64,000 bases of DNA, from the NCBI GenBank assembly GCA_021904315.1, contig CM038923.1, forward strand, positions 13,274,038 to 13,338,037. The letters run 5' to 3'. Below the pieces are notes generated by a model. It searched no databases and had not been told where the DNA came from. It saw only the letters and a list, made by a program, of their open reading frames with translations. A program made the translations under genes and the position numbers. Numbering within the stretch: the first letter of the stretch is position 1; the number at the start of each line of letters is the position of its first letter. This document shows positions 24,992 through 37,523 of the stretch, piece after piece. The stretch is from Sphagnum magellanicum. Its lineage: Eukaryota; Streptophyta; Sphagnopsida; Sphagnales; Sphagnaceae.

Positions 24992-25176
24992 CCTAGGCAC
25001 TAGGGTAGTCAACTTTTGTGATCAGTTGGTAGATTTCGTCCCGGAAAGCCCGCCCAGGTTCTCCCTGGGTTATGAGTAACCGGTGTCGGGTGGTTATTAG
25101 AAACAGGAGTAGACCCCCGGTGGTTATCAGGGCTGGCTCCAAGGGGGGTGTCCATAACTGCGGGTCTCAAAAAAAA
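24992..25176 (+). mobile_element. Possible tRNA-derived SINE
   Basis: A GC-richer island in AT-rich DNA. Near its left end is a box-A-like GATCAGTTGGTAGA (25020-25033), followed about 30 bases later by a weak box-B-like AGGTTCTCCCTGGG (about 25057-25070). The right end is GGGTCTC followed by an A-run. AACCAG occurs just outside both ends (about 24986-24991 and 25183-25188) and could be a short target-site duplication. This matches SINE layout but box B is degenerate, and no second copy lies in the window. Confidence 0.35.
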
Positions 25177-28028
25177 TTCATAGAACCAGTTTGGTTAGTA
25201 TATAATTAATTAATCACAATTCTCAAAAAAAATTGAAATTTTTTTGAAAACAATTGAAAAAAAATCAAGTCAAATCAAATAACAAGCCAGAAAATCACCA
25301 GTTCTTTATGAGAACCTCCGGTTCTTTAATGCTTTTGAGATAACCGGGACCAATGGTGCCTTTGGATTCGGAAGTGATCAAAGAAATTGGAGCCCACGGT
25401 TCTTTGAAATTTCACATAACCACACAACACGAATGATGGATGGATGACTTGTGCCTCCTCGCATTAGGCCAAGTCGCTTCCTTTATGATGATATATCCTT
25501 TATGTGATCATCATATGGGGCCATATCCATTGGGAAACGCCATATCGCCACCAGCTACATAGATAGATACACATGATGAACAAAACCTTTTTGGAAGCTC
25601 CTTTTGTTAGTTGACGGACTTCACTCTTTTAGTGGTGTCAAAATGTGTCACAAGAGTTGTTGAAGAATGAATAAGATCCCCAAATTGCTACTACGAGTAG
25701 AAAATGTCTAGGACCGTTGTTGTTGGTTCCTAGATACCAAGTTTTGATCTTTGAACAAGTCTAAGTAAGTGGGCCAAAATCAAAAAACCCTTGATGTCCA
25801 AAACCCCAATCAACTTGACCCCAAAAGAGAGAGAGAGAGAGAGAGAAAGATGGTGCAAAGAAGCAAAAATGTGATGTGGTTGTAGTACACTCATTTACTT
25901 GTGTGTGCACTTTTATTTGTCTCATGAAGCTTTGGATCTTAACCTTGAGCAAGACATGCCCATCTCACATAAAACTCAAATCTAGGTTTGGTATCTCATC
26001 AAAATATAATACCCTACTTGAATTTTTTTGCTAAAAAATCTTGACCAAAGATGTTTTTCTCAATTGTATATAATCTTTGAATCCAATGGTTTGGTTTTGT
26101 AATTGTATTCATCATCGATGAGTTAACTTCAATCAACAGGCTAGATTTTTTAACTAAGATTTCAAAAAAGAGAAGTAAAAAATGGAGGTAGAATAGAAAA
26201 GAAAAGGCTCTTTGTTGGCCGCCTTTGGGAGTGTTCATATCTCATAATTCACACGGTGTGTTCTAGTGTGTGTGCATGTGTGTGCATGTGCATGTGTGTG
26301 TGTGTGTATGCATGCCCTTAGTCATTTGACCACAAACCCTTTTTTTCCAATGATACAAATAATACAACTCTATTGTGGTTCTTCACTCGCCTTTTTATGT
26401 GTTTTTTTTTTCAAAAAGGTGGAAAAAAGTAGGGCAATACTAGAAGACAAGAGGATTTTCTAATCATTCCCAAATATTATTCCTTTGCATGAGTTGGTGA
26501 ACAAGCAAAGTCGAAAAGAAGCAAAGTTGCAAATAGTAAAGTGAATGAATGGAATTAAAGAAAGTCCAACATACGAGTAGTTGTAGGAGGAGGAGGAGGA
26601 GGAGGAGGAGGAAGAAGAAGAAGAAGAAGAAGAAGAGGAGGGAGGTTCAAAGATCAACACGGAATTCACCCCAATACTTTGAAACCAAGAATTGGAAACA
26701 AAACAAAAACAAAACAAAACAAAAAGTTTTGTTGTCTTGAAATCCATCTACCCATTCCACTAGTTTCCTCAATGTTCAATTTCTTTGTCGTTTGTTTGTT
26801 TGTTGGTTGGTTTGTTCAAGAGTGACATTTCAATCTTCCACAATAAACCAATGATCCAACAAAAAGATTAAAAAAACCCAACTAAAAAAATGAGTGAAAA
26901 GTATTATAAAAATGGTTTGTTGAAGATTATTATTCCAACTCCAAAAAACACTCTCTATATACGTAGAGATAGATAGATCCACACACACACACACACACAC
27001 ACACAAAAGAAAACATAATACATTTCTGTACTTATACATATTTTTATTCATATATGATATACATAAACATATATGCCGGTAAAGTGTATACCTTTTCATT
27101 GGTTTTGTTTGCTGTCTTTGTGGGCAGCAAAGAGAAATTGCATTTCCCGAGTTCCCGAGTCTGTTGCTGTTCAATCTCATGCTCCAGAAATTGGTGGTGT
27201 TGGTGATGGTTGTGTTGGTGGTTGTGGTGGTGGGGTTATGGGCCTGGTTTCTGGTTTGTTTTGTGGCATGTAATCTCTGAGCTGCTTTTTCTCCCTGAAA
27301 CTTGCACCTGTCCATGGAACAACAACTCCATTTAGAAACTCAGCAATTCTTTGTTTTCTGGACCCTTCGTGGATTCTCCTTTTGTCTCCTCCCCCGCTCC
27401 AGCCAGCCTCTCTCAAATTGTCTCACCACTTGATGATGTTGTTGTGGGTGTATTGTTGCAAAGCTTCTTCAGCATGCAAAGCTTGTCTGAGTCACGACTG
27501 TAATTGCAGTTCATCTCTGCTGAGGTCCTGATCCTGAGCTATATACTAGCTCCTAAGCAGTTATCTCTTTGTTGCAATTATGCTTCTTTTTCCCAGCTTG
27601 AAGAAGAGCAGTTGCCACTAAGACCATCAATTTGCTGCAGAAAGAAAACTTTCTGCTGTATTCTTTTTCTCAAACTCTACACCCATGATGTGCAACAATA
27701 CTTAGTCCCCAGTATAGTGTCAATTCTTTCGAGCATGCATCATCTCCTCTTCCTCCTCCTCCTCCTCCTCACCATTTGATGTAAAGAAATTGTCTGGAGG
27801 AAAGTGGCACTCTTGAGCTGGCTCCAGAATTGTTTCCAGCTGATTGCAGAGTCTGCATAATCTCAACACTGGCTTGACATTAAGAATTCTCTGAAGTAAA
27901 ACTTACAAGGATGGTCAGAAATCCCCAAACAGCACCTTGTTCAAGTTTGTAGAACTCCTTTTTGTTTCTGCAGGACCTGGGGTTGGGGGGATCTAGCTAG
28001 CTGCTCTCGAATCCCGATTTGTTACTAG
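25177..28028. other. Gene-free DNA and 5' region of the glyoxal oxidase gene
   Basis: Simple repeats: (GA)n about 25828-25847, (GT)n about 26266-26307, (GGA/GAA)n 26587-26642, (AACAA)n about 26700-26725, (CA)n 26981-27003, (CTC)n about 27749-27771. No conserved exon is found. From about 27450 the composition resembles plant leader sequence and may include the promoter and 5' UTR of the gene at 28029. Confidence 0.45.
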
Positions 28029-31000
28029 ATGAAGAAGATTCTGGGAGCTTGTAGAAGAGTTCAGACTAGAAGAAGAGGAGAACCTGATGATGACACCAGC
28101 TGCAAGTTACAGGTGATGAGATTAGCGACGTCAGCAATTCAACTGAGGAGATCAGGTTGGTTGCAAGCATGGGTGACATGGGTGCCACTCACACTACTAG
28201 CAGTTGCTGTGGCATCTATGTGCTTAGTGAGAGGAGTGTATGGCCAAACTGGCTTACCTGGGACCTGGGAGATTCTGTTGCAGAATGCCGGAATTGCATC
28301 AATGCACAGTGCTGTCACACGCTTCAATACAGTTGTATTGCTAGACAGGACAGATATTGGAGCTTCACAAATCCCGTTGGCAAGTAGGTACTTCATGAAA
28401 TCCACAACTCTCTTGATGAATCCCAGATTTATTTTTCTTCAGGACCCCTTCAATCACACCTATCATCCATTTATCAATTCCTCAAATCCTTGCACTGCTA
28501 CCCTAGACAATTATTGCTCTAGACAATCTCTCATCTGGGTTTGCAAGATCTCAAACTTCATTGCACTTCTGCACCAAAGTTCAAGATCTTGCAAACCCAG
28601 AAAAATCGAAGCATTCAGTAGATCAATCAAGAAAAAATAGCATTACATATATAGATATCTTGGGGTCAAAAATCTCACAGGATCATGCATTGTGTTTCTA
28701 TGCGTAATAGTCCCATTTGATGACCAAATTCGTTGAAAAGCAAATTAGATTTCTCTCCTGACGTTTCATGGATGTTTTAGATGTGGATTGAGCATTCACA
28801 AACCTTGAGATGAAATTCAGCAGCAGCAGTAGTACTCACCCAGGTTGGTGACATGAAAACACTGCTGGTGGTCATGTTTCAGATGGTGCATGCAGAAATG
28901 ACCCCAATGATCTCACACTGCAACATGATTGCACTGCACACTCAGTGCTGTTTGATCCAGCTACCAACACAGTGCGCCCCCTTACTATCCTCACTGACAC
29001 ATGGTGCTCCTCGGGACAGTTCAGCTCTGATGGCACTCTCGTCCAGACAGGTGGAGACTTCGATGGATTCAAAGTAGTCAGGTGGGTTCCAAAAGCCCAG
29101 ATCATTATGCACAGACCCATCTACTCTAGCTACACTACATTCTTCAAGCTTGAATCCTATTGAGTGGAATGGAAATACTTGTGCAATTCCTGACTCAGTC
29201 GTCATCATCCCTTGAGACAACAAGAGCTCCTTTGACTTTATTTCACTCTTCAAACAACAGCTGCTTCAAGAGCAATACTTAAAGAGCAATCATCCTCCAT
29301 GTTTCAGAAATCTAAACAAAGTTAATTGTGATCAACAACTTCCAAATCTCAAAAGAGGAAAGCTCACCAGGTGAAAGGCAGCTCTTTAGGTGGTTTGTGT
29401 TGTGTTGAAACACTCCAGCCAGATTCAGTCCAAATGAAAAACTTTCATTGTCGACTGAGGTTCTCTCTCACCCAAAAATAGATGCATCTTTTTACTTGTA
29501 CTTGATCTCGATCATGTGCAGGGAATTCTCTCCCTGTCCTGCAAATGGGACCTGTGACTGGGTAGAATTGACAACACCGGTATTGCAAGCAGGTCGCTGG
29601 TATGCAACAAACCATTTGCTGCCTGATGGAACACAAATCATAATTGGTGGGCGATCAGTCTTCACATTTGAATATATACCCCCCAATGGACAGGGACAAA
29701 TTTCACTCCCACTGCTAACTGCAACAAATGACGCTGAAGAAGACAATCTCTATCCTTACGTCTTTCTTCTGCCTGATGGAAATCTCTTCATCTTTGCAAA
29801 CACCAACTCCATCGTTTACAGCTACCTGACTGACACTGTTGTGTCAACTTTCCCTCCCCTTCCTGGAAACCCTCGGAACTACCCATCAGCTGGGTCAGCC
29901 GTGATGCTCCCCTTGCTTGCTTCAAACCAGTTTGCAGTAGTGGAGGTGTTAGTTTGTGGGGGGGCTCAGTATGGTGCTTTCCTGAGTGAAAACACGACTG
30001 AACCTTGTTCTACTTCCTGTGGTCGGATCACAGTGACTGATCCTGCTCCAGCTTGGGCCATGGAGACAATGCCAATACCTAGGTGTATGGGTGACATGAT
30101 CCTTCTTCCTTCCCAAGATATCCTTATCATCAACGGCGCCCAAGCAGGTACACTACCAAACATTTCTCATGAAGAAATTGGAGCTTATTGCATCTGCACA
30201 TCTCCTCTCCAAATTCTCCAGAAGTTTATTGAACTCAACATCAAGATTACAGGGTACTGGTTAGGGCTCACCATCACTTTGGTGGTAGTTGTGGATTCAA
30301 ATCCAGCTTGATTTCTGCAAAATCTGTTACTCATAGTTAGTTGATCCCTACTATGAGATATACACTCTACCCAGCTTCAGAAACCTGGGAGTTGAGATTG
30401 GTAGCGGAGTTGCCTAGATCCTTAGGACTGAAAAAAGTGTCTGCAACTCACCTAGGATTTCAAGCACAACTATGTTTTGCAATTCAGGTTCACAGGGATG
30501 GGGTTATGCTACCGATGCTGCACTCAACCCCGTATTGTACAGTTCAAATGCTGCTGTAGGTATGCGGTTTGCGCCATTGGCACCATCAACCATTGCTCGT
30601 ATGTATCACTCTACAGCCAATCTCCTGCCTGTGAGTGTCTGAGCCAATCACCCTACACATGATGATGAAATTTCAGATTCTGTCAGTGCTGGACCATAAC
30701 AACCACCCTGCAAGTCTCTGAACAGAAACTTCTTGAAGGATATTCTTTTAGCTGACTCACATCCCTGACTGAGCATTTTGTGAGATTGGCAAGGCAGCTG
30801 CTGTCTTTTATATGCTTAAGAAAAACATGGTGGCTACTGGTTTTTGGCAGGATGGTCGAATTCTTTGTGCAGGGAGCAATCCCCACCAATTCTACACCTT
30901 TAGTGGTCCATTTCCAACAGAGCTGAGACTAGATGCCTTTTCACCTCCGTATCTTGCACCTGCCCAGGATTCGTTGAGATGCACCATCACTGCAGCACCT

Positions 31001-31300
31001 GCCACAATCTTCTACAACACAAACTTCACCATCACTTTCACAGTTCCACTAGCCCCTGTAGCTCAGATTGAGCTCAACCTCTTGAGTGCTCCATTTGTGA
31101 CCCACTCTTTTGCTCAGGGCCAGCGTCTCCTCAGCTTAGCTACCACGGCTTATGTACCAACATCAAGCAACGAATATGACATAAGTGGCACAGGTCCACC
31201 TTCTCCTCAACTGGCCCCACCTTCTTACTACATGCTCTTCGCAGTCAACCAGGCCATTCCTGGCACTGCTGTCTGGGTTCAAGTTGCTGCTCCTCAGTGA
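28029..31300 (+). CDS. GLOX: Secreted glyoxal oxidase / galactose oxidase-like copper-radical enzyme
   Basis: Five exons join in frame: 28029-28383, 28883-29081, 29522-30147, 30488-30630 and 30851-31300 (TGA), 590 aa. A more likely start is the internal ATG 28116 (residue 30), which directly precedes a typical signal peptide: WVTWVPLTLLAVAVASMCLV, cleavage near VYG-QTG. The product would then be 561 aa, about the family length. Family hallmarks in order: HDCTAHSVLFDP, DTWCSSG (Cys160), GGDFDGFK, RWYATNHLLPDG, NLYPYVFLLPDG (Tyr262), RMYHSTANLLPDG (Tyr433-His434), CAGSNPHQFY, and VTHSF (His526). By analogy with galactose oxidase, Cys160-Tyr262 would form the thioether radical cofactor, with Tyr433, His434 and His526 as copper ligands. 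Plant GLOX enzymes oxidise aldehydes to acids with H2O2 release in the apoplast. The fold is a kelch propeller plus a C-terminal Ig-like domain. The catalytic set is complete; the substrate is not known. Confidence 0.92.
28535..28600. repeat. 24-bp inverted repeat in intron 1 of the GLOX gene
   Basis: Arm 1 (28535-28558) begins CTGGGTTTGCAAGATCT. Arm 2 (28577-28600) is its reverse complement with two mismatches, separated by an 18-nt loop. The pre-mRNA intron (28384-28882) would fold into a hairpin here. Confidence 0.9.
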
Positions 31301-33270
31301 TAACTGATTGCAGGCTTCATTACAGGCCCTATGCAATCTTCCAAGTTAGCTAGGAATTGAACAGATTTCAGGACAGAAAAAAGAAAAACAGAAGAGAGAG
31401 TACCAAAGGCAGATTGTGTGATATACCTTTCCTGTGTAATCACAGACACAGACCAAAAGCAAGGTGAGGGGAGAGGAAGACAGCAACAGAGAGTGATGAT
31501 AGGAGAGCAATTTACAAACAGTAGAGTACACAATTGTAAAGCATGACCTATTGAAAGGCATGCTCATACCAAAGAAGATAATTCAATTGTGCGGCTCCTC
31601 ACATCCCCTTCAACTAAAATGAGTTACAGAAGACTTGAATGACTAATAACATGATAGGTGATTCGCAATTGCCCTGTTGATCAACAACTCCTTTTTAGAC
31701 CTCCTTTGGCAGCCCCAAAAACCTGCGCAACTTGGTGGCACAGATCTAGAATCAGATGCAGAGATCTGAAAATGTGTCAAAATTTGGCTGGCATCGCCTG
31801 AAAGCTCACAATTTAGCTTAGGAAAACATCTCAAATGTGAGGAGATTAGCTGATCATTCAACACAAGGCCTGCAGTGAACCTGTTCTCCAGTTGACAACA
31901 CAAACTTGTGAATTCTTATATTTGTCAGCTAGGGCTTTCATTAAAGCACACTCCTTCTCATCCTCAATGATCTTCCTCTCCCTTACTTGTCAGCTAGGGC
32001 TTTCTTAAAGCACACTCATTCTCGTCCTCAATGATCTTCCTCTCCTTTACTTGTCAGCTAGGGCTTTCATTAAAGCACACTCATTCTGATCCTCAATGAT
32101 CTTCCTCTCCCTTACATGTCAGCTAATTTCAATAGACAACTATTTGTCTCATGTTATCACCATCATTGGAGCTGAGACAAAAGCATAAAACACTGGTGCA
32201 ACATGTTTCTAACAGCAATTCAACTTGGTACCCATAAGAGAAGCACAAAGTGCAACAGAAACGCATCTCACATTTCTTTTCATGTTTAAGTGACAACTAC
32301 TTACCAGTATTGTTTCAATTAAGACAGGCACTGGCCAGAATATCATTTCCATTCTGAAATTGTAGTCTTGAGGTACCCTGGCAAGCTTGACAAGCTGCAA
32401 GAGCCCAGGAACCATGACAAGCAGCAAGAGCAAAGTTGCAACACATGCATCATCTATTTTAAATCTCAGAATCAGATGTGCATTGTCAAGACATTACATG
32501 GGATCATTGCAAAACACAAAACTGATCTAACCATCTGACTTTGTGAAAAGCTTACCTGAGTCAGAGGCAGCCTTTGGAGCTTCTCTTGCCCCCCTACTTC
32601 ACAAACACAGAGCTAAGAGTGTCATTGATGCCAACACACGGCACCTGTGACACGAAACTATGGAGCAGCAAATTGAACCCAGAGGGAATTGCTACCAAAC
32701 TAACTTTGCAACAGTAAGCACCTACTATATGAGCTAAACAGACATATGGGATCCCAACACATCAACAAACACATTGGTGAAGCAACTTACCTTTTGTTTC
32801 TCATTTTACAAGCACAGAAGGACTACAATCATGACCAAACCAATGATATAGCAAAAGCATTTTATATAACTCACACACTTTAATCAAAAGTTCATAAATT
32901 TCAGAGAGTATCCACAAACATCAGATCTTCAGAGGATGGATCTGCAGTCATCTCCACTGTCCTTAGTAATAGGTAACAGAGGAAGCCTGGCTAGACAATC
33001 CCAGTCCCACACCAAATGTAAGGAGCACCAACCAGTCTTCACTATTATGGTCATGAGTGAGATGATTTGGACTCCTACAAGAGTTCATAGAAGTCTGTAG
33101 GGATAAAGTCTTGACCTAATCAGATGACTCCGCCAAAGCCCTTCTACACTATGCCTACCAAACAAAGATCATGGCACTCCATTCACAGATTGCAAACATG
33201 CTACAATTACTCATCTTGTCCTTGTGCTCAGCAGAAAGCAGGGAAGGTACAACTCCAAAATGCTTTGCAA
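31301..33270. other. Interval between the convergent GLOX and RS31-like genes
   Basis: It holds the 3' UTRs of both convergent genes and a 65-bp tandem repeat (listed separately). No further conserved coding segment is visible. Confidence 0.5.
31922..32130. repeat. 65-bp tandem repeat, three copies plus a partial
   Basis: Units start TTGTCAGCTAGGGCTTTC at 31922, 31987 and 32051, with the next (diverged) at about 32117. Each includes AAAGCACACTC and TCAATGATCTTCCTCTCC. Confidence 0.92.
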
Positions 33271-36200
33271 CTAACGGCCATTGTAGGGCCGGTAATCAGG
33301 AGAACGGCTGCGATAGCGTTGGGGTGGTGATCGGCTGCACAACAGCAAACCCTGAGTTGTCAGTAGGCACACAGAGGTACTCAAGAGGGGTGCCCCACAC
33401 AAGGAGTTGAGCACATAAGATTCCACTGTCAGACAACTATTGCTCATCCATAACACAGCACAATGCAGCACATGCTGAATGAAAGTATAGGGAAAAGCTA
33501 AAGAGCTACCACTTCTTCATTCTTCCCAGAAGAAAAACACTGACCCAATTAAGAGAGAAACACCACTTTGTGTGATCACCTAATGCAGCACAAGACACAT
33601 GCTCCTACAGTCAATAGTCTGTTTGGTTTCAGTTTGACAGTGTTTCATTAATATAGTTCTCCTCCAATTTACCTGCGGAAACGGCCACCACCACGTGGAG
33701 GGCTCCGTGCACGACCATAGTCAGGGCTCCCCCTTGTTCCACCTCCTCTGCCACCTCCATGACGACTTGGACTTGAGCCTCGGCCACCCCTGATTGGTGG
33801 GTCGCCATCTTCACGAGCTGCATATTCAACAGATATGACCCTGTCCATCACCTTGCTGTACAACCAAAATCAAATATTTCAGAGTAAGTCGCAGCCATAA
33901 AATCAAGATGGCATAAGGGAAAGGACAATGCAGAAGGAGACTCAGGTAACACAGGATGTTCTGCTTAAACTGCACATCTCGCATTGCATACACGAGGGAG
34001 GAGGGGACAGGCCCAAGAGACTGAAATGCCTGTTTAAATGCCTGACAAAAGCCTGGAGAGTGTGAGACTCACCTCATATTGGTGCACTCCAAGGCTTTCG
34101 TAGCTTCATCCTGTGTCTCATACTGGACAAAACCAAAGTTCTTGCGAATGTGCACACGAACCAGCTTCCCATATGGCTCAAAGTGACGTTCTAGGTCACG
34201 AGCACGAGTATTGATGGGATCAAAGTTCACCACAAACAGTGTCTTGGTGGGCCTATGTTTGGTGATGCTCCTACGGGCATCTTCCCGACGACGTACTGCA
34301 CCATCACCTTGCTGCAAAATGGCCACTCCCACAGGGTTGCTTTCATGGCCTCCACCAAATAACCATCACTCCCAATCAATTCCATCCTCCCCTCTCCCAA
34401 CAATTTGGAGGCCCAATTACAACCAAATTTGCTTCCAATGTGCAAGGAACAGCTCTGTTAAACTTGGTAGAGGAAAGCAACATTAAGCATCGATTTAGCT
34501 GGCAAATGCTGGAGGCAGCTAATGAAGGGCACAAGACAAAAAAAACCACAGGTGACTAAACTGACTCATGATTAGCAATGACAAGCTGCCAACACTGCCC
34601 AATAACTGCACCAGCTCTGACACTGGGAGAGATGATTCTATAACCATTAGCCTATATTAACCAGTTCCTACCAAGTTAGAAATTGTGAGAAGACTCAGCT
34701 GAGAGGAAGGTTAGCATTCAAACAAGAGAATAGGAGCACAAACCTTTGCCCACTCAACACAGAGCCGACGGCGCTGCCTCCCAAATTCTGTGTTGTCCAG
34801 GCCACCAATAGCATCCTCTGCATCTCGCTCATCATCCATGTATACAAATGCAAAGCCTGCCCAAAATGGAAATAATTGTAACTGAACGGTAAGCAGACCA
34901 TGAAGCAAGTATTCCAAAGATGGAAAGTTCATAGGGGCAATGGCTTCCACTCAAACACCCCAAGAGGTGGGGTTTTCTCCAAGTATTTGACTCAGAGGAT
35001 CTGTAAAAATGCAGAATTAGCATAACTCCCTATGAACAACATCACTATGAATCTGGCAATTTGGGTCAAGCACCCAAACATCTTATTCCCATGTCAACAA
35101 ATCAATCGATTTGACCAAAATGGAATAGAAACTTGATATACAACACCTGGTGACCAAAGGTTGAGTGTTGCTGCAAAATGTCAGGACGATGTCAGGAAGA
35201 ATGTGGCATGAATGTCAAGACTGATGTCCTAGCAAGGCAGTGTGATGCGTGACCACTTGAGACAATGAGACAATATATGAACCAAAGCTTGCACCAATGA
35301 TGTTGCTGGCCTTTCTTCAAGTCTGGGGGCGAGAGAAAAATCTACAGAACCGCACATGCTGACAGACAAGAGGTCCTGACATGAATGACGCAGAAGCTTC
35401 GTGGACAGCTCTCTTCAGTGATGACAATTTAGATGATCAGGCCTTGCACGCACGCAATGAGAAGATGACATCAATAGTGAAGGATGATGCCATCAGCACC
35501 ATGACGAGGATGGTCACACTGAGCATGTGATAAGGACTGCTGGTCTGATTTGATAACAGGAAGAATGCAAGATGCCTTCTGCAGGTTTTTTGTTGGACAC
35601 TTGATGTTCTCAAGTGGTGGTAGATAATGAAGCCAGGTATTTGGTAGGAAGAGCCATGTAGAAAGGAGGCATCGGCAAAATGTGACAGCATGAGAGCTGC
35701 TGCCACACTCATTTATGTTTACGCCTGCGCTGCCACACCAATTCTTGAGTAAAAGTGCACAATGCTACCCTCATCTCCTGCCTACAACTCCTCCATAAAA
35801 AGTAAGAAACCTTTCTGTCCATAAGGGGGGGGGGGGCTAGCAAACAAAGAACAAAACAGCACATAGGGCAGAGAAAGCATGTAATGTTATGAGAACACAG
35901 AACAAAAAGACTACCCAGAGGAGACACCATCAAAAAAATTGCCTCACCTTCAGCTTGCACACCTGCAGCTCTACCTCCTAAAAAAATTGTAAGTCCTACC
36001 CAGCTCCTGATCCATCAAATTTTCCCACAACAGAACATAAAATCTTGCAACTTCCTTGTACTGCCGACTTGATTTGCTTGCTTGTACTGCTGTCACACGA
36101 TTATGACACTGTCTTGGGCAAACACACCACACAACAGACTATGACAATAAAACAAAAATCTGAAAAGCCTATCTTATTCCATATGCCACCTTGCTCCTGG

Positions 36201-36707
36201 TTCTGTATTGCCACAAACAAGCAAGATCCTGATCTGAAGACAGAAACCCCAAATCCCACTAGCATCCACACAAGGAGGAAACAACAAAGATTCACTGCCC
36301 AGCAAATCCATGCAAAATAGTGCAAACGACTTACAAATCTCTTGAAAGAATTTCTTCTCACAAGAAAACAACCAGCACTAATAGGAAGCACAAGTACACA
36401 CACACACACACACAAACACTGCCCCCATTTGACCCTCACAAAGAAGAACAACGGCACGCCACAGTGCACAAAACAACGCAAAAAGACATACAAGAGATGT
36501 GACAAAGAGAGTAGAAGATCATCGACGACATGCACAAGAGAAGAAAAGAAGCGCAGAGAGAGAGAGAGACAGAGAAGAAAGAAAACACATGCCTGTCTTC
36601 ATGTCAACGCGCTCGACCTTCCCGTAGCTGGTGAACATGCGCTCGATTTCCGACTGGCGTGCATCGTACTCGAAGTTGCCACAATACACCGGCCTTATTC
36701 TCGCCAT
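33271..36707 (-). CDS. RS31: SR-family splicing factor, RS31/RS40 type
   Basis: Five minus-strand exons join in frame: 36707-36593, 34856-34744, 34311-34073, 33855-33673 and 33334-33271 (TAG), 237 aa. RRM1 starts [18 protein letters not shown] and continues [20 protein letters not shown] ... [12 protein letters not shown]2 has [40 protein letters not shown] and SVEYAARED. The tail is Gly/Arg/Ser-rich with [14 protein letters not shown] and ends [15 protein letters not shown]. This order (two RRMs with the FEY/RQSE start, then [10 protein letters not shown] repeats) is the plant-specific RS subfamily, which acts in nuclear pre-mRNA splice-site choice. The RS tail is shorter than in Arabidopsis RS31 as I recall it. 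Intron 1 is about 1.7 kb and seems to use a GC donor (CAG|GCATGT) with a normal AG acceptor. With that donor the frame and the conserved MK-(T/S)-G-x-AFVY junction are exact. Confidence 0.92.
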
Positions 36708-37523
36708 AGCCTGTTCGTCTTCTGTCTCTCCCCCCGCCTCGACGACGCTTCTCTGCGTTGTGTGCGCGTCTGTCTGTACGCGGCTTGTTTGTGCGTCGCT
36801 CACTTGTGCAAAAAACACCTGAAGTATAGATACAATCTTCGCTAAGATTTCAACATGCTCTCAAGGGAAAAACAAAACAAAAAACGGATCCTATGACGTC
36901 ATTCCAACATCGCAACAACACATGCAAACAAACAAAAAATCTGCTAACTATTCCTCTTTCTTCACGAAAAACAAAGTTGCAAAGATAGATGATGTTTCTT
37001 CTTCTTCTTCTTCTTCTTCTTCTTCTTCTTCTCTTCACCTTCAAGAAGCTTTTCTTCTTCAATCGCTGCTGCTGCTGCTGATGCTGGTTTTGCTCACCAA
37101 CGGTTACGGCCTTGCTGTACTGCCTAACTCCCGGAAGACGATATCAAGATCTTAAAATAAAGCAAGAGAATTGTTGTTGCGTGCTGACAGGAATCGATCA
37201 CCCTTTCCTGCACACACTACTGCTGCTGCTGTGTTATGTGGAACGGAGAAGACGCGGAGGACGAGAAAACCCTAGTCCGTTGCTTGGTAGCCCTAACGAA
37301 GCTGAACGACGAAGCAAAATCCCGAACCGCACTCTCGCTCTCGCCCCTTCCGTTCTTGTTTCTGGCGGGGAGGAGGAAGAGGAACAGTGAAGAAGTGTTT
37401 GTTGTCGTCACTGCCACGTCTTTGCTATAGAAGAAGAGAAACGTTTACGTGCACGGACTTTGGTCTCGGCGTCGAAGTTGCAGAGGAAAATACTTAGGAG
37501 TGTAGATATCAAGAGCGAGAGCA
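36708..37523. promoter_or_regulatory. Divergent promoter region between RS31-like and HugZ-like genes
   Basis: This 0.8-kb interval lies between two start codons that point away from each other. It contains a perfect 10-bp palindrome ATGACGTCAT (36893-36902, CRE/C-box core TGACGTCA, bZIP-type site) about 190 bases from the splicing-factor start. There is an AAACCCTA telo-box (37267-37274) on the other gene's side, and a (TTC)n run (36990-37031) that could be leader sequence. The functional assignments are inference from motif identity. Confidence 0.5.
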
